A stretch of DNA of 64,000 nucleotides, taken from assembly GCF_963975745.1 (NCBI RefSeq), contig NZ_CAXBIB010000015.1:1-64000 (forward strand), given 5' to 3'. Shown one piece after another: positions 8,945 to 18,001 of the stretch. Origin of the DNA: Parvibaculum sp963975745 (lineage in GTDB: Bacteria; Pseudomonadota; Alphaproteobacteria; Parvibaculales; Parvibaculaceae). Position numbers and translations under genes: made by a program. Under the pieces are notes generated by a model, which saw only the letters and a list, made by a program, of their open reading frames with translations, did no database searches and had not been told where the DNA came from. Position 1 is the first letter of the stretch, and every line of letters starts with the position of its first letter.

Positions 8945-9259
8945 ATGTCGGCATTCGGGGCATTCTTCTTTTCGATCGCGACCGGGTTCGTCGCGGCCGG
9001 ACTTACCAGCAGCTTCTATCGGCTGATCACCAACAAACCGCCGAGCTTCCAGCTGACATCGGAGCCGATGGTGCTTCAGGTCGCCGGGCTGGTGACGCTG
9101 ATCTTTGCCGGACCGACGGTCATCCTGCGCAATGCGCTGCGCGCCCAGGTCTTCGAAAACCGCCCGCCGCACTGGATGCTGTTGTCGAGTTGCATCGCCG
9201 TGATGTGGAGTTTTCTCTCCGGCGTTTTCCTGCTGGGCATTTTCCTGTCGGCCGGTTAG
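8945..9259 (+). CDS. Small integral membrane protein (104 aa)
   Basis: Three hydrophobic segments (about residues 2-22, 45-63 and 80-103) and the sequence FYRLITNKPPSFQLTSEP resemble a small conserved alphaproteobacterial membrane family of unknown function, possibly DUF6949. ATG at 8945 with upstream GGCGGGG is preferred over TTG at 8933. Its stop overlaps by 4 bp the end of the convergent membrane-protein gene. Confidence 0.65.
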   Translation: MSAFGAFFFSIATGFVAAGLTSSFYRLITNKPPSFQLTSEPMVLQVAGLVTLIFAGPTVILRNALRAQVFENRPPHWMLLSSCIAVMWSFLSGVFLLGIFLSAG

Positions 9260-10326
9260 GTCGGCTCCTTGCGCGGGGGCGGGCGCCGCATGGCGCGCCG
9301 GCCCAGCGATCCCAACAGCAGCGCCCCAAGACCCGCCACGATGGCCCAGACCCATTGCAGGGCCAGCAGCAGCAGGTTCCAGGCCGTCTTGAAGGCTCGC
9401 AGGCTCGTCTTTCCGGTCAGTTCGATCACGCCGCGTGTCTTCGTGCCGAGCGTTTCGCCCATGCGCCCGACACGGGCCAGATCGCCGGTGCTGTCGACAT
9501 GCCGCATCAAGCGCACCGCTTCGGCCGGACCGACGGCGCGTTCAAGTGCGGCCATGTCGGTGAGAATTGGCGTGACGCGCGCCAGCGACACACTGTCGGC
9601 ATATTCGACGATCGCACGGCGCGTCGCGGCACTGTCGCCGAGATCGGTGGTGCGCAGCAGCCCACGCAGCTTTTCGAAATTGACAGCTTCCTGCAGCGCG
9701 TTCGAAACGTCGCGCGCAAAGCGGGCCGTAATGGTGCCTGCCTTTTCGGCGACCTTCAGCAGCGAGACGCCGACCTTTACCGGCAATCCGCCGCCGCCCG
9801 TTGCAACGGTCGCCGTGGTGGCGGCAAGACCGACGACGGAAAGGCCCAGAATCAGCTTCGAATAATCTTCGCCGCGCGCCAGCTTCGATCCTTCCGCGCC
9901 GATGTCGCGCACATCGCCGACCACCGTCAGATCGGAGGCGATGGCGCCCATGAAGCCAGCGGTGTCGCTGCCGTAGCCTGTCACGAATCCTTCGAGGAAA
10001 CTGCCGGCGCCACGCGCCGCGCGTCGGGCCGGCGCGTCCTCGCCAAGCAGGCGCGCCCGGGTCGACGCTTCGAGTTCGACATTCATGTAGTCCGCGATCT
10101 CGGCATACATGACCGCGTCGTCATAGAGTTTGGCATCGAGCGCTTCGTCGACGCGGCGGCTCAGATCGGCCCCGTCGGTGACGCTTGCCAGTTCGGCCTT
10201 GATGAAGGGCTCGGGGTCGATGGCATCTTCCGGGATATAATCATCGAGCAGCCCGTGCTGATAGGTCAGCATGAAGACGACCGGCAGGATCAGCAGAAGA
10301 ACCGCCAGGTTGAACAGAAATCGCAT
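9256..10326 (-). CDS. Hypothetical membrane protein with N- and C-terminal transmembrane segments
   Basis: A 356-aa protein with a transmembrane or uncleaved signal segment at residues 1-21 and another near 320-342, followed by a basic tail (GRRAMRRPPPRKEPT). Between them is a ~295-aa mainly helical region containing a Gly/Val/Ala-rich stretch (LILGLSVVGLAATTATVATGGGGLPVKVGVSLLK) that might be membrane-associated. No family is recognised and no catalytic motif is seen. The short C-terminal tail suggests a cytoplasmic end. Confidence 0.65.
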   Translation of the reverse strand: MRFLFNLAVLLLILPVVFMLTYQHGLLDDYIPEDAIDPEPFIKAELASVTDGADLSRRVDEALDAKLYDDAVMYAEIADYMNVELEASTRARLLGEDAPARRAARGAGSFLEGFVTGYGSDTAGFMGAIASDLTVVGDVRDIGAEGSKLARGEDYSKLILGLSVVGLAATTATVATGGGGLPVKVGVSLLKVAEKAGTITARFARDVSNALQEAVNFEKLRGLLRTTDLGDSAATRRAIVEYADSVSLARVTPILTDMAALERAVGPAEAVRLMRHVDSTGDLARVGRMGETLGTKTRGVIELTGKTSLRAFKTAWNLLLLALQWVWAIVAGLGALLLGSLGRRAMRRPPPRKEPT

Positions 10327-10436
10327 GCCGATACGCCCTCACTGCACTCGGTGTCCGCACGGTCGTGCGCTCGCCGATATCGCCGCAAGGCGAGCTTGGG
10401 CCATCATCCCGGCGGGTGCAACCCGCCGCGGCGAAT

Positions 10437-12452
10437 TCAGCCGCCGACCGGGCCGTTCCCGTCGGCCGTGATGACCAGAAGCGAGGGTCTTGGCGGGATA
10501 TTGTCGTCGAAATCGGGCCAGCGCGTGGCCGGATCGGCGAAGCTCGAGCGGCGTTCGAAGCCGGCGAAATTGACGGTTCCGTCTGCGGCGGGGTGCTGCA
10601 CGGCGAGAAAGAGGGCCGATGCGTCGGGCGTGAACACAGGACCGCAGACTTCGGCGCCGACGGGTGCGCGGAAGATCTGGCGCGCGACGCCGCGCTTGTC
10701 GCCGGCGGTCGCGAGCGCATAAAGCCCGTCGGCCGTGCCCGATGCCGTGTGCCAGCCCGAGCCCTGATCGGTGGCAACCCAGAGGCGACCGCGCGCATCG
10801 ATCGCGACATTGTCCGGACAGGCAAACCAGCCGTCGGCCGACGTTTCCTCGTTCCATGCCGCGCCGATTGCCGGGAAAGCCGGGTCGCCGCATTTGACCA
10901 GCAATGTCCAGGTGAAGGTTTCCGAGGCGTGATCGCCGTCATCGGGCGTCAGTTCGACGATCTGGCCCCAGAGATTGCCGGCGCGCGGATTGACGCCGTC
11001 AACCTTGTCGGCCGTGCGCTCCCGGGCATTGGTCAGCGCGGCATAGACCTTGCCCGTCACCGGATGCGGTTCGACATCCTCCGGCCGGTCGAGCGGCGTC
11101 GCGCCCAGAATGTCGCCGGCGCGGCGCGCCTCGATCACGACATCGGCCTGAGAGGCAAAGCCGTTGCTCGCGTCGAGACCGTTCGTTCCGTGAACCAGCG
11201 GCAGCCAGCGCCCGGTGCCGTCGTCGTCGAAGCGGGCGACATGGAGAATGCCTTCATCGAGCAATCCGGCGTTTGCAGCGCGATCCTCGAAATTCACCCT
11301 GTCGCGGCTGACGAATTTGTACATGTATTCGAATTGCTGATCGTCGCCCGAATAGACGGCGAGGCGTCCATCCTTCGTCAGGGCGTTCTCGCAACCCTCA
11401 TGCTTGAAGCGGCCCAGCGCCGTGCGCTTGACCGGCGTCGAAGCCGGATCGAAGGGATCGACCTCGACGATCCAGCCATAGCGATTGGGCTCGCGCGGTT
11501 CGGCCGACAGGTTGAAACGCTTGTAGTAGGCGCCCCAGGGATAGGCGCGGCCGGCCGGCAGGCCGATGCGCGCATGGTTTGCCGCTTCGGCCGGATCGTC
11601 GGGCGTGCCGATGAAGTAGAAATTGAAATTCTCCTCCGACATCAGCCATGTGCCCCAGGGCGTGATGCCGCCGGCACAATTGTTGACGGTGCCCATCACC
11701 GTGCGGCCCTGGGGGTCTTCGGACGTCTGCAGACGCGGATGACCGGCGGCGGGGCCTGAAATGTCCATCGGCGTGGTCAGTGGCGTGATGCGGCGGTTGA
11801 AGGCGCTGTCGCGCACGACGTTCCATTTTCCATCCTTGCCGCGGCCGATCTCGACGACGGTGCCGCCATGTGCGGCCATCGAGATTTCGACAATCTCCCT
11901 GGTGAAAAGTTCGAGCGGGTTCTGTCCCGGCGCCGGCACCATACCCGGATGCATCAGATCGTCATTGGTGTATTCGTGCTGGATGCAGAGCAGGCCGCGA
12001 TCGCTGGCACCCGATCCCCAGGGCAGGGGCACGAAACCGATATAGTCGTTGTTGTAGCCGAATTGCTGCAACTGCCGTTCGGCACTCTGGTTCAGCGGAT
12101 CGAATTCCGGTGCGCCGGGCAACACCGGGTCGCCCCAGCGCAGCAGGATGTCGGCGGTATGACCGCCCGCCACATGATGCGTTTCATCGACGCCGTGCGG
12201 CACTTCCTCGAAGCCGAAGATGTCGTCGGGCGCGAAATCGGGTTGAGCATCGCTGCAGGCCGCCAGCGGCAGCGTGCTGGCCGACGCGAGCAGCGCAGCC
12301 TTGCCGATCCCCTTCAGCACGTCGCGGCGCGCGAGGCGGCGCTTCCAGATTTCGTCAAGCGTCGGCGCCATGGCGCGTGCCACCGGCCGGTTTTCGGCCG
12401 CGTCCATCGCTTCGCCGATCCCGGCCGTCTCCCGCTCTTTCCGTTGCGTCAT
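10437..12452 (-). CDS. PhoX family alkaline phosphatase (DUF839), Tat-exported
   Basis: A 671-aa PhoX-type phosphatase, predicted to release phosphate from phosphomonoesters outside the cytoplasm using the calcium-iron cofactor of this family. The N-terminus carries a twin-arginine motif (Arg42-Arg43, RRDVLKG), a hydrophobic stretch and a lipobox-like LAAC66. Family motifs include GWIVEVDPFDP, the RFKHEGCENA segment and CPDNVAIDARGRLWVATDQG. The frame is open far upstream to 13088, but ATG at 12452 with GGAGA at nine bases is clearly right. No Pho box was identified. Confidence 0.9.
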   Translation of the reverse strand: MTQRKERETAGIGEAMDAAENRPVARAMAPTLDEIWKRRLARRDVLKGIGKAALLASASTLPLAACSDAQPDFAPDDIFGFEEVPHGVDETHHVAGGHTADILLRWGDPVLPGAPEFDPLNQSAERQLQQFGYNNDYIGFVPLPWGSGASDRGLLCIQHEYTNDDLMHPGMVPAPGQNPLELFTREIVEISMAAHGGTVVEIGRGKDGKWNVVRDSAFNRRITPLTTPMDISGPAAGHPRLQTSEDPQGRTVMGTVNNCAGGITPWGTWLMSEENFNFYFIGTPDDPAEAANHARIGLPAGRAYPWGAYYKRFNLSAEPREPNRYGWIVEVDPFDPASTPVKRTALGRFKHEGCENALTKDGRLAVYSGDDQQFEYMYKFVSRDRVNFEDRAANAGLLDEGILHVARFDDDGTGRWLPLVHGTNGLDASNGFASQADVVIEARRAGDILGATPLDRPEDVEPHPVTGKVYAALTNARERTADKVDGVNPRAGNLWGQIVELTPDDGDHASETFTWTLLVKCGDPAFPAIGAAWNEETSADGWFACPDNVAIDARGRLWVATDQGSGWHTASGTADGLYALATAGDKRGVARQIFRAPVGAEVCGPVFTPDASALFLAVQHPAADGTVNFAGFERRSSFADPATRWPDFDDNIPPRPSLLVITADGNGPVGG

Positions 12453-12608
12453 CCGTCCTGTCTCCATCCGGCGCTGCGGACCGACGATAGGGGCGGCCCT
12501 TGACGTGCGAATGACACCCCATTTGCCGCGCGCTTCGCAAGTCTCGTTTCCGGGCGCCGGCCGTGGCATAGTCCGGACACTGCAATCGAATGACGGGGAG
12601 ATCTGTTC

Positions 12609-13139
12609 ATGGCCATCTACGCCATTGGCGAGGCAAAGCCGGTTCTGCCGCCGGAAGGCGAATACTGGATCGCACCCGATGCGCAGGTGATGGGCAATGT
12701 GAAGCTGGCCCGGAACGCCAGTGTCTGGTTCGGCGCCGTGCTGCGCGGCGACAACGAGCTCATCAGCATCGGCGAAAATTCCAACGTGCAGGACGGTTCG
12801 GTGCTGCATACCGATCCCGGTTCGCCGCTGACCATCGAACGCGACGTGACGATCGGCCATCTGGTGATGCTGCATGGCTGCAGCATCGGCGCCGGCAGTC
12901 TGGTCGGCATCGGCAGCATCATCCTCAACAACACACGGATCGGAAAGGGCTGCCTGATCGGCGCCAACACGCTGATCGCCGAGGGCAAGGAGATTCCGGA
13001 CTATTCGATGGTGCTCGGCGCGCCGGGCAAGGTCATCCGCACGCTCGACAAGGAAACAGCCGAGGCGCTCCGGCTGTCTTCCGATCATTATGTGCAGAAC
13101 TGGAAGCGCTATGCGGCCGGCCTGAAGCGCCTCGACTGA
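12609..13139 (+). CDS. Gamma-carbonic anhydrase family protein
   Basis: A 176-aa left-handed beta-helix protein of the gamma-carbonic anhydrase / YrdA-PaaY group. The Zn-ligand set His67, His84 and His89 (VLHTD...GHLVMLHG) is present, as are Arg46-Asp48 (VLRGDNE) that line the site. No signal peptide. CO2 hydration is possible, but many members have other or no measured activity. ATGA overlap at 13139 couples it to the DUF192 gene downstream. Confidence 0.92.
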   Translation: MAIYAIGEAKPVLPPEGEYWIAPDAQVMGNVKLARNASVWFGAVLRGDNELISIGENSNVQDGSVLHTDPGSPLTIERDVTIGHLVMLHGCSIGAGSLVGIGSIILNNTRIGKGCLIGANTLIAEGKEIPDYSMVLGAPGKVIRTLDKETAEALRLSSDHYVQNWKRYAAGLKRLD

Positions 13140-13642
13140 TGCGCGCCGCCGCGCTCCTCGCCGCGCTGCTGACCGGGCTGACGCTTTTCGCCTGTGTGCC
13201 GCCGGCGCGCGCCGGAAGCGCCCTCACCATCGAAACGGCGGCAGGGGCGACGCATCGTTTCACGGTCGAGCTTGCCGTCAGCCCTGCGGAAATCCAGCGC
13301 GGGCTGATGTTCCGCGAAAGCCTCGCCGACGATGCCGGCATGCTCTTCTTCTATCAGCAATGCCGGCTGGCGCAATTCTGGATGAAGAACACGCTGATCC
13401 CGCTCGACATGATCTTCATCGAGGCGGACGGGCGGATCGCCCGGATCACGGCCATGGCCGAACCGCAGTCGCTCGAGATCCGCGCTTCCGGCGTGCCGGT
13501 CAATGGCGTGCTCGAGATTGCCGGGGGGCGGGCGGCGGCGCTCGGCATCGCGCCCGGCGATCATGTCCGGCACCCGTTGTTCGGCGCCGACGGAGCGGCT
13601 GTTTGCGGCGAGGCGAATGGGCTAAGCTCGGGCCAACCATAA
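13139..13642 (+). CDS. DUF192 family exported protein
   Basis: A 167-aa protein with a cleavable signal peptide (about residues 1-25, ending ARA) and the DUF192 core: VELAVSPAEIQRGLMFRESL, MLFFY, FWMKNTLIPLDMIFI and the closing VLEIAGGRAAALGI. Function of the family is unknown; it acts in the periplasm here. Its ATG (13139) overlaps the stop codon of the gamma-carbonic anhydrase gene, implying translational coupling. Confidence 0.9.
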   Translation: MRAAALLAALLTGLTLFACVPPARAGSALTIETAAGATHRFTVELAVSPAEIQRGLMFRESLADDAGMLFFYQQCRLAQFWMKNTLIPLDMIFIEADGRIARITAMAEPQSLEIRASGVPVNGVLEIAGGRAAALGIAPGDHVRHPLFGADGAAVCGEANGLSSGQP

Positions 13643-13661
13643 TCCGGACAGGGAGAGACCG

Positions 13662-14483
13662 ATGAGCCAGGCCAGACAGGCGCCCGAAGCGGCGGATGAA
13701 GTTCTTTACGAGGTTGCCGACCATATCGCGACCATCACGCTCAATGCGCCGGAGCGGATGAACACGATCTCCGGGCTGATGCTGAACCAGCTGACCGAGC
13801 GGCTGCTGCAGGCCGATCGCGACCCGGAGGTGCGCTGCGTGATCCTGACCGGCGCCGGCCGGGCCTTCTGCGCCGGCCTCGATCTTCGGCCGCAGGCTTC
13901 GGGCAATCTCTCCATCGGCCAGAGCGGCGGCGTCACCTCGACGTCGCTCGATCTCAGCTACACGCCGCCCACCGTGCTGCATGCGATGGAGACGCCGACC
14001 GTCTGCGCCGTCAATGGCGGGGCGGCGGGCTACGGCATGGACACCGCGCTGGGTTGCGACATCCGGGTGATGGCCAAGTCGGCCAAGTTCGCCGCCGCCT
14101 TCTGCAAGCGGGGGCTGCTGCCGGAATCGGGCGGCACCTGGATCCTGCCGCGGCTGATCGGCTGGTCGAAGGCGGCCGAGCTGATCTTCACTGGCCGCAC
14201 GCTCTCGGCCGAGCAGAGCGTCGAATGGGGGCTTGCCTCCGAAGTCGTTGCCGATGCCGAGCTGATGCCGCGGGCGCGCGCCCTGGCCGCCGAGATCGCC
14301 GGCAATGCGCCCCTTGCCGTGCGCGCCGCCAAGCGGATGATGCGCATGGGGCTCAACGAGCCGTTCCCGGAGCATGTGCATCACGTCTATCTGCAATTGC
14401 TGCCGTTGATGCGGACCGACGACATCAAGGAAGGCATGACCGCCTATATCGAGAAACGCGAGCCGCGCTTCACCGGGCGATAG
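13662..14483 (+). CDS. Enoyl-CoA hydratase/isomerase, PaaG-like
   Basis: Crotonase of 273 aa with oxyanion segments CAGLDL (70-75) and NGGAAGYGMD (118-127). At the two classical hydratase positions it has Asp127 and Phe147 instead of Glu. The CKRGLLPESGGTWILPR stretch resembles PaaG / 1,2-epoxyphenylacetyl-CoA isomerase and related isomerases, where a single Asp suffices. An isomerase role is therefore likelier than hydration. It is preceded by GGGAGAG at 13652-13658 and lies 19 bp after the DUF192 gene. Confidence 0.9.
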   Translation: MSQARQAPEAADEVLYEVADHIATITLNAPERMNTISGLMLNQLTERLLQADRDPEVRCVILTGAGRAFCAGLDLRPQASGNLSIGQSGGVTSTSLDLSYTPPTVLHAMETPTVCAVNGGAAGYGMDTALGCDIRVMAKSAKFAAAFCKRGLLPESGGTWILPRLIGWSKAAELIFTGRTLSAEQSVEWGLASEVVADAELMPRARALAAEIAGNAPLAVRAAKRMMRMGLNEPFPEHVHHVYLQLLPLMRTDDIKEGMTAYIEKREPRFTGR

Positions 14484-14518
14484 GTGCGGCCGGGCCGGGA
14501 AGGGCGCAAGGACAGCAG

Positions 14519-15643
14519 ATGCGGAGGCTTGCCGTGCGGCGCGCGGCATTGGCGGCGAGGCTGGTTGCGGCGGTGGCGCTCTGCGTGCTGCTGCTGCCGG
14601 CGCATGGCCGGGCGGCCGTCTTCACCGGTGGCTATGACGGCATTGGCGACGCGGCCGGCATGGCGCTGACGCTGCAGCAGGCCGGGACCCGCGTTGTCGG
14701 ACGGCTGACGACGCCGGGCGGCAGCACCTACACGATCAATGGCGAGCGGGCGGCGGTCGATACCGGCGAGGTGCAGGGTGTGCTGCGCCTGTCGGGGGCG
14801 ACGGCCGATGCGGCGCTGTTCCATATCGAGGAACGCCCGCTCGGGCTGCAGCTGCTGTTCATCCCGACCCGGCCCGACGGCACGCCGGACATTGCGGCCT
14901 CGCGGGAATTCTCGTTCCTGAAGCGCGGCGTCCGGCCGGCGGTGCCGGCGCAGCCCGAAAGCCGCTTCGCGCCGGCGCCGGGCGATGGCGCGGTCGACCT
15001 CATCACCTTCATCGACCGGTTCCGGCGCTGGGACCCGCGCGACACGGCCCGGCTCTATGCCGCGCTCGACGATCGCAGCCGCGGGCTGATCCTGCTCTAC
15101 GATCATGCGACGGCGGAACTGATGTGGCGTCTCTGTCAGGCGGCGCCGGTGGCGGGGTCGCCGGCGGCCGCACGGCTTGCCGAGATGATGGAACGCCAGC
15201 AGAGCGACTGCGCGGCCTATCTGCCGCTGGTCGGCGCAGCGCAGCAGAGCAGCGTCTTTCCCGAATTCCTGCGGCGGGCGCAGTTCCAGTTCGAAATCGT
15301 GCGCGCCACGGCGCTGTGCGACCGCGGCGAGACGCCGGCGGCCAAATGCGCCGATGTCAGTGCACTCGGGGCGCCGCTGATCCTGCGCTGGCGCCGCGCC
15401 GCCGCGATCATGACCGAGATCGCGCGGGCCGGCGGCGTGACGATCGCGCCGGTCGAGGCCGAAAGCGCGACCGAGGCGCCGGATCAATCCGGAACGGCAC
15501 CGGCCGCCGGAGCGGCCGCGCCGCACGGCCTGCCGCTGTCGCGGCCCGACGCCGCGGGGCCGACCGATTTTGCGCCCGATATTTCAATCCGCGTCGGGCC
15601 GCTGCACCGGGCGCCGCTGCCACTGCCGCGGCCCGGTTCCTGA
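14519..15643 (+). CDS. Hypothetical exported protein
   Basis: A 374-aa protein with a basic N-terminus and signal peptide (about residues 1-32). A short beta-rich region (VFTGGYDGIGDAAGMALTLQQAG... to about residue 135) looks like a lipocalin-style or single-turn sheet. It is followed by a helical region with four Cys (LCQAAP, QSDCAAY, ALCDRGE, AKCADVS) and a Pro/Ala-rich tail. No family is recognised with confidence. ATG at 14519 follows AGGGCGCAAGGAC; the open frame upstream belongs to the other reading of the crotonase gene. Confidence 0.7.
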   Translation: MRRLAVRRAALAARLVAAVALCVLLLPAHGRAAVFTGGYDGIGDAAGMALTLQQAGTRVVGRLTTPGGSTYTINGERAAVDTGEVQGVLRLSGATADAALFHIEERPLGLQLLFIPTRPDGTPDIAASREFSFLKRGVRPAVPAQPESRFAPAPGDGAVDLITFIDRFRRWDPRDTARLYAALDDRSRGLILLYDHATAELMWRLCQAAPVAGSPAAARLAEMMERQQSDCAAYLPLVGAAQQSSVFPEFLRRAQFQFEIVRATALCDRGETPAAKCADVSALGAPLILRWRRAAAIMTEIARAGGVTIAPVEAESATEAPDQSGTAPAAGAAAPHGLPLSRPDAAGPTDFAPDISIRVGPLHRAPLPLPRPGS

Positions 15644-15649
15644 CGCCGC

Positions 15650-16075
15650 TCAGGCGACCTCGACCAGCTGGATCTCGAAGGTCAGATCCTGGCCGGCTAG
15701 CGGATGGTTGGCGTCGAGCCGCACGGTGTCGCCGGTGACTTCGGTGATGACCAGCGCGATCTCGCGGCCGTCATTGCCGCTGGCGGTCAGCTGCATGCCG
15801 GGCTGCGGTTCGAGGCCCTGCGGCAGTTCCGAGCGCGGCACATCCTGCACCAGGCGCGGGTCGTGTTCGCCATAGGCTTCGCCGGCAGGGATCGTCAGCT
15901 TCTTGCTGTCGCCCGGTTCCATGCCGAGAACGGCATTCTCGAAGCCGGCGATCACCATGCGCCCGCCGACCGCGAACTCGATCGGTTCGCCGCCGCGGCT
16001 CGTGTCGAACACGGTGCCGTCGTTCAGTGAGCCCGTGTAGTGCACACGCACCGTGTTGCCGTTTGCTGCTGCCAT
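15650..16075 (-). CDS. FKBP-type peptidyl-prolyl cis-trans isomerase, SlyD-like
   Basis: A 141-aa FKBP/SlyD-type prolyl isomerase acting in the cytoplasm: VRVHYTGSLNDGTVFDTSRGGEPIEFAVG begins the FKBP domain, interrupted by an IF (chaperone) domain (about residues 68-120) and completed by NHPLAGQDLTFEIQLVEV. It lacks the His-rich metal-binding tail of E. coli SlyD. ATG at 16075 is chosen because homology starts right after it. Confidence 0.93.
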   Translation of the reverse strand: MAAANGNTVRVHYTGSLNDGTVFDTSRGGEPIEFAVGGRMVIAGFENAVLGMEPGDSKKLTIPAGEAYGEHDPRLVQDVPRSELPQGLEPQPGMQLTASGNDGREIALVITEVTGDTVRLDANHPLAGQDLTFEIQLVEVA

Positions 16076-16109
16076 TGTTCTGCCCTTGCGTTTCGATGAT
16101 TGGAAATCG

Positions 16110-16151
16110 GCGAAAAAGAAAGGGGCTCTCAAGCGAATGCCTGAAAGCCCC
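16110..16151 (-). terminator. Rho-independent terminator of the GYF-like gene
   Basis: On the minus strand, GGGGCT-x-TCA pairs with TGA-x-AGCCCC across a 10-nt loop (16122-16151), with the T-rich TTTCTTTTTCG following at 16110-16121. It sits 67 bp downstream of the minus-strand gene that ends at 16218. Confidence 0.75.
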
Positions 16152-16217
16152 AATGATCGAAAGCCTAGCATCGGCGATCGCGTTTGGCCACCTTGCGGCG
16201 CCGCGCAATGCCCTGCG

Positions 16218-16955
16218 TCAGTAGGTGCGGCGCCAGACGCGGCGGATTTTTGCGTCGACTTCGGGACCCATCGAACTCCAGGCCGTGCGGTCGCGCGTCG
16301 TGTCGGCAATGAACATCGTGTCGGTCTTGCCGATATGCACGCTGAGATCGTTGAGCAGGCCCGGCGCGGTTCCGTCGGTGTTGACGCACCAGACATTGGG
16401 CGCAAGCTTGTAGGCAGGCCCGAGCGACATGATCGCCTCTTCGAGCGGTCCGGCGAAGCGGGTCTTGACGTCGAGCACGATCAGGAAATTGGCGGTGTCG
16501 GGCTGCGCGCGGCGGTCGATCTGGCCCTTGCCCGGACCATAGGGCTGGCGGCGCTGCCCGGCGGGCGCGGTGGCTGCGGCATCGGGCTGCGGCGTCGCCG
16601 GTTCGATGGGTTCTGCAGGTTCGGCGGGGGTGCGGGCTTCGGGTTCGGCGGCCGGCCTGTCGGCCGATACCGGATCGGGCTGCGGCGCGGCATCGGGCTC
16701 GGGCTCGGGCGTGCTGCCGAACAGCACGGCGAAGGCCGGCAGATCGCCCGCCGCGCGCCATGTACCGGCGCCGGCCGGCGTGCCTTCGGGCGCCACCAGG
16801 CTGTGCGGCGCCACGCGGCCCTCGGCGGCATAGGCCGTCATCGCCGCGAAACTGTAGGGCCCGTAGACGCGGTCGCCATATTTCAGCACCCAGCGCAGCT
16901 CGGCGGGGTCGGCGTCGGCCGGGTGGACTGCGGAAATTTCGTTCGGTTGTGCCAT
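16218..16955 (-). CDS. GYF-like (DUF4339-type) domain protein with Pro/Glu/Ala linker
   Basis: A 245-aa protein in three parts. Residues about 20-75 resemble a GYF_2/DUF4339 domain (WVLKYGDRVYGPYSFAAMTAYAAEGRVAP). Residues 80-155 are a Pro/Glu/Ala-rich linker. The C-terminal ~85 residues (NFLIVLDVKTRFAGPLEEAIMSLGPAYKLAPNVWCVNTDG...) look like a small sensor or effector domain. Function unknown; GYF domains bind proline-rich peptides. ATG at 16955 is chosen since homology starts soon after; the frame is open to 17006. Confidence 0.7.
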   Translation of the reverse strand: MAQPNEISAVHPADADPAELRWVLKYGDRVYGPYSFAAMTAYAAEGRVAPHSLVAPEGTPAGAGTWRAAGDLPAFAVLFGSTPEPEPDAAPQPDPVSADRPAAEPEARTPAEPAEPIEPATPQPDAAATAPAGQRRQPYGPGKGQIDRRAQPDTANFLIVLDVKTRFAGPLEEAIMSLGPAYKLAPNVWCVNTDGTAPGLLNDLSVHIGKTDTMFIADTTRDRTAWSSMGPEVDAKIRRVWRRTY

Positions 16956-17127
16956 GATCTCGGTTTCATACGGGGTACAAGGCGCCATGCGCGCCGCTTC
17001 GGACATTCATGTTTACGGTGTTTTGGTTACCGCAACGTCAACAAACCGGCGCTTGCCGCCTCGCGGCGGTCGGGGCAAAGTCGCGGCAACGTGCGGGAAA
17101 CGCACATTCACATCACCGGGAAACGTC

Positions 17128-17901
17128 ATGACCGAATTCTGCACCGCCGAGCGCGACGGCCATCTGCTGATCGTCACCATCAACCGTCCCGAGCGCATGA
17201 ATGCGCTGCATCCGCCGGCCAATTTCGAACTGGAAGGCATCTTCAACGATTTCGCCGCCGATCCCGATCTGTGGGTTGCGATCATCACCGGCGCGGGCGA
17301 TCGCGCCTTCAGCGCCGGCAACGACCTGCGCTGGCAGGCCGAGGGCAACAAGCTCGAAGTGCCGGCGACGGGCTTTGCCGGGCTGACCGCGCGGTTCGAT
17401 CTCGCCAAGCCGGTCATTGCCGCGGTCAATGGCGTGGCGATGGGCGGCGGTTTCGAGATCGCGCTGGCCTGCGACCTGATCATTGCCTCCGACAATGCGA
17501 AGTTCGCCCTGCCGGAGCCGAAGGTCGGTCTCGCGGCACTGGCGGGCGGTCTGCACCGGCTGCCGCGCCAGATCGGCGTCAAGCAGGCCATGGGGATGAT
17601 CCTGACCGGCCGCCAGGTGCCGGCGGCGGAGGGCAAGGAACTCGGTTTCGTCAACGAGGTGGTGCCGGCGGCCGAGCTGATGGCGGCGGCGAAGCGCTGG
17701 GCCGGCCTGATCATGGAATGCTCGCCGATGTCGATCCGCGCCTCCAAGGAGTCGGTCTACAAGGGCCTCGACATCGCCAATCTCAACGAGGCGGTGACGG
17801 CGAAATATCCGGCGGTCAACGCTCTCTTCAAGAGCGAGGATCTGATCGAGGGCCCGCGCGCCTTCGCCGAAAAGCGCAAGCCGAACTGGACAGGCAAATA
17901 G
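17128..17901 (+). CDS. Enoyl-CoA hydratase
   Basis: Crotonase of 257 aa and the only one of the four in the window keeping both catalytic glutamates: Glu110 in GGGFE and Glu130 in PE, 20 residues apart as in E. coli FadB (Glu119/Glu139). It is thus the best candidate for hydrating 2-enoyl-CoA in beta-oxidation. Oxyanion segments SAGNDL (62-67) and NGVAMGGG (101-108) are present. ATG at 17128 is used; the frame is open to 16954. A convergent hairpin follows at 17912-17949. Confidence 0.92.
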   Translation: MTEFCTAERDGHLLIVTINRPERMNALHPPANFELEGIFNDFAADPDLWVAIITGAGDRAFSAGNDLRWQAEGNKLEVPATGFAGLTARFDLAKPVIAAVNGVAMGGGFEIALACDLIIASDNAKFALPEPKVGLAALAGGLHRLPRQIGVKQAMGMILTGRQVPAAEGKELGFVNEVVPAAELMAAAKRWAGLIMECSPMSIRASKESVYKGLDIANLNEAVTAKYPAVNALFKSEDLIEGPRAFAEKRKPNWTGK

Positions 17902-17911
17902 GCGCCGCAAA

Positions 17912-17949
17912 AAAAGAACCGGCCCTGCTGCGGGGGGAGCAGCAGAGCC
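17912..17949. terminator. Convergent-gene hairpin
   Basis: CCGGCCCTGCTGC pairs with GCAGCAGAGCCGG (13 bp, one mismatch) around a G-rich loop, between the enoyl-CoA hydratase and the convergent cysteine-proteinase lipoprotein gene. No U-tract follows, so termination efficiency is uncertain. Confidence 0.55.
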
Positions 17950-18001
17950 GGCCTCGACATGACCGGCCCCGGATGGGGGGCAAAGGGGACCGGTCGGCAG
18001 G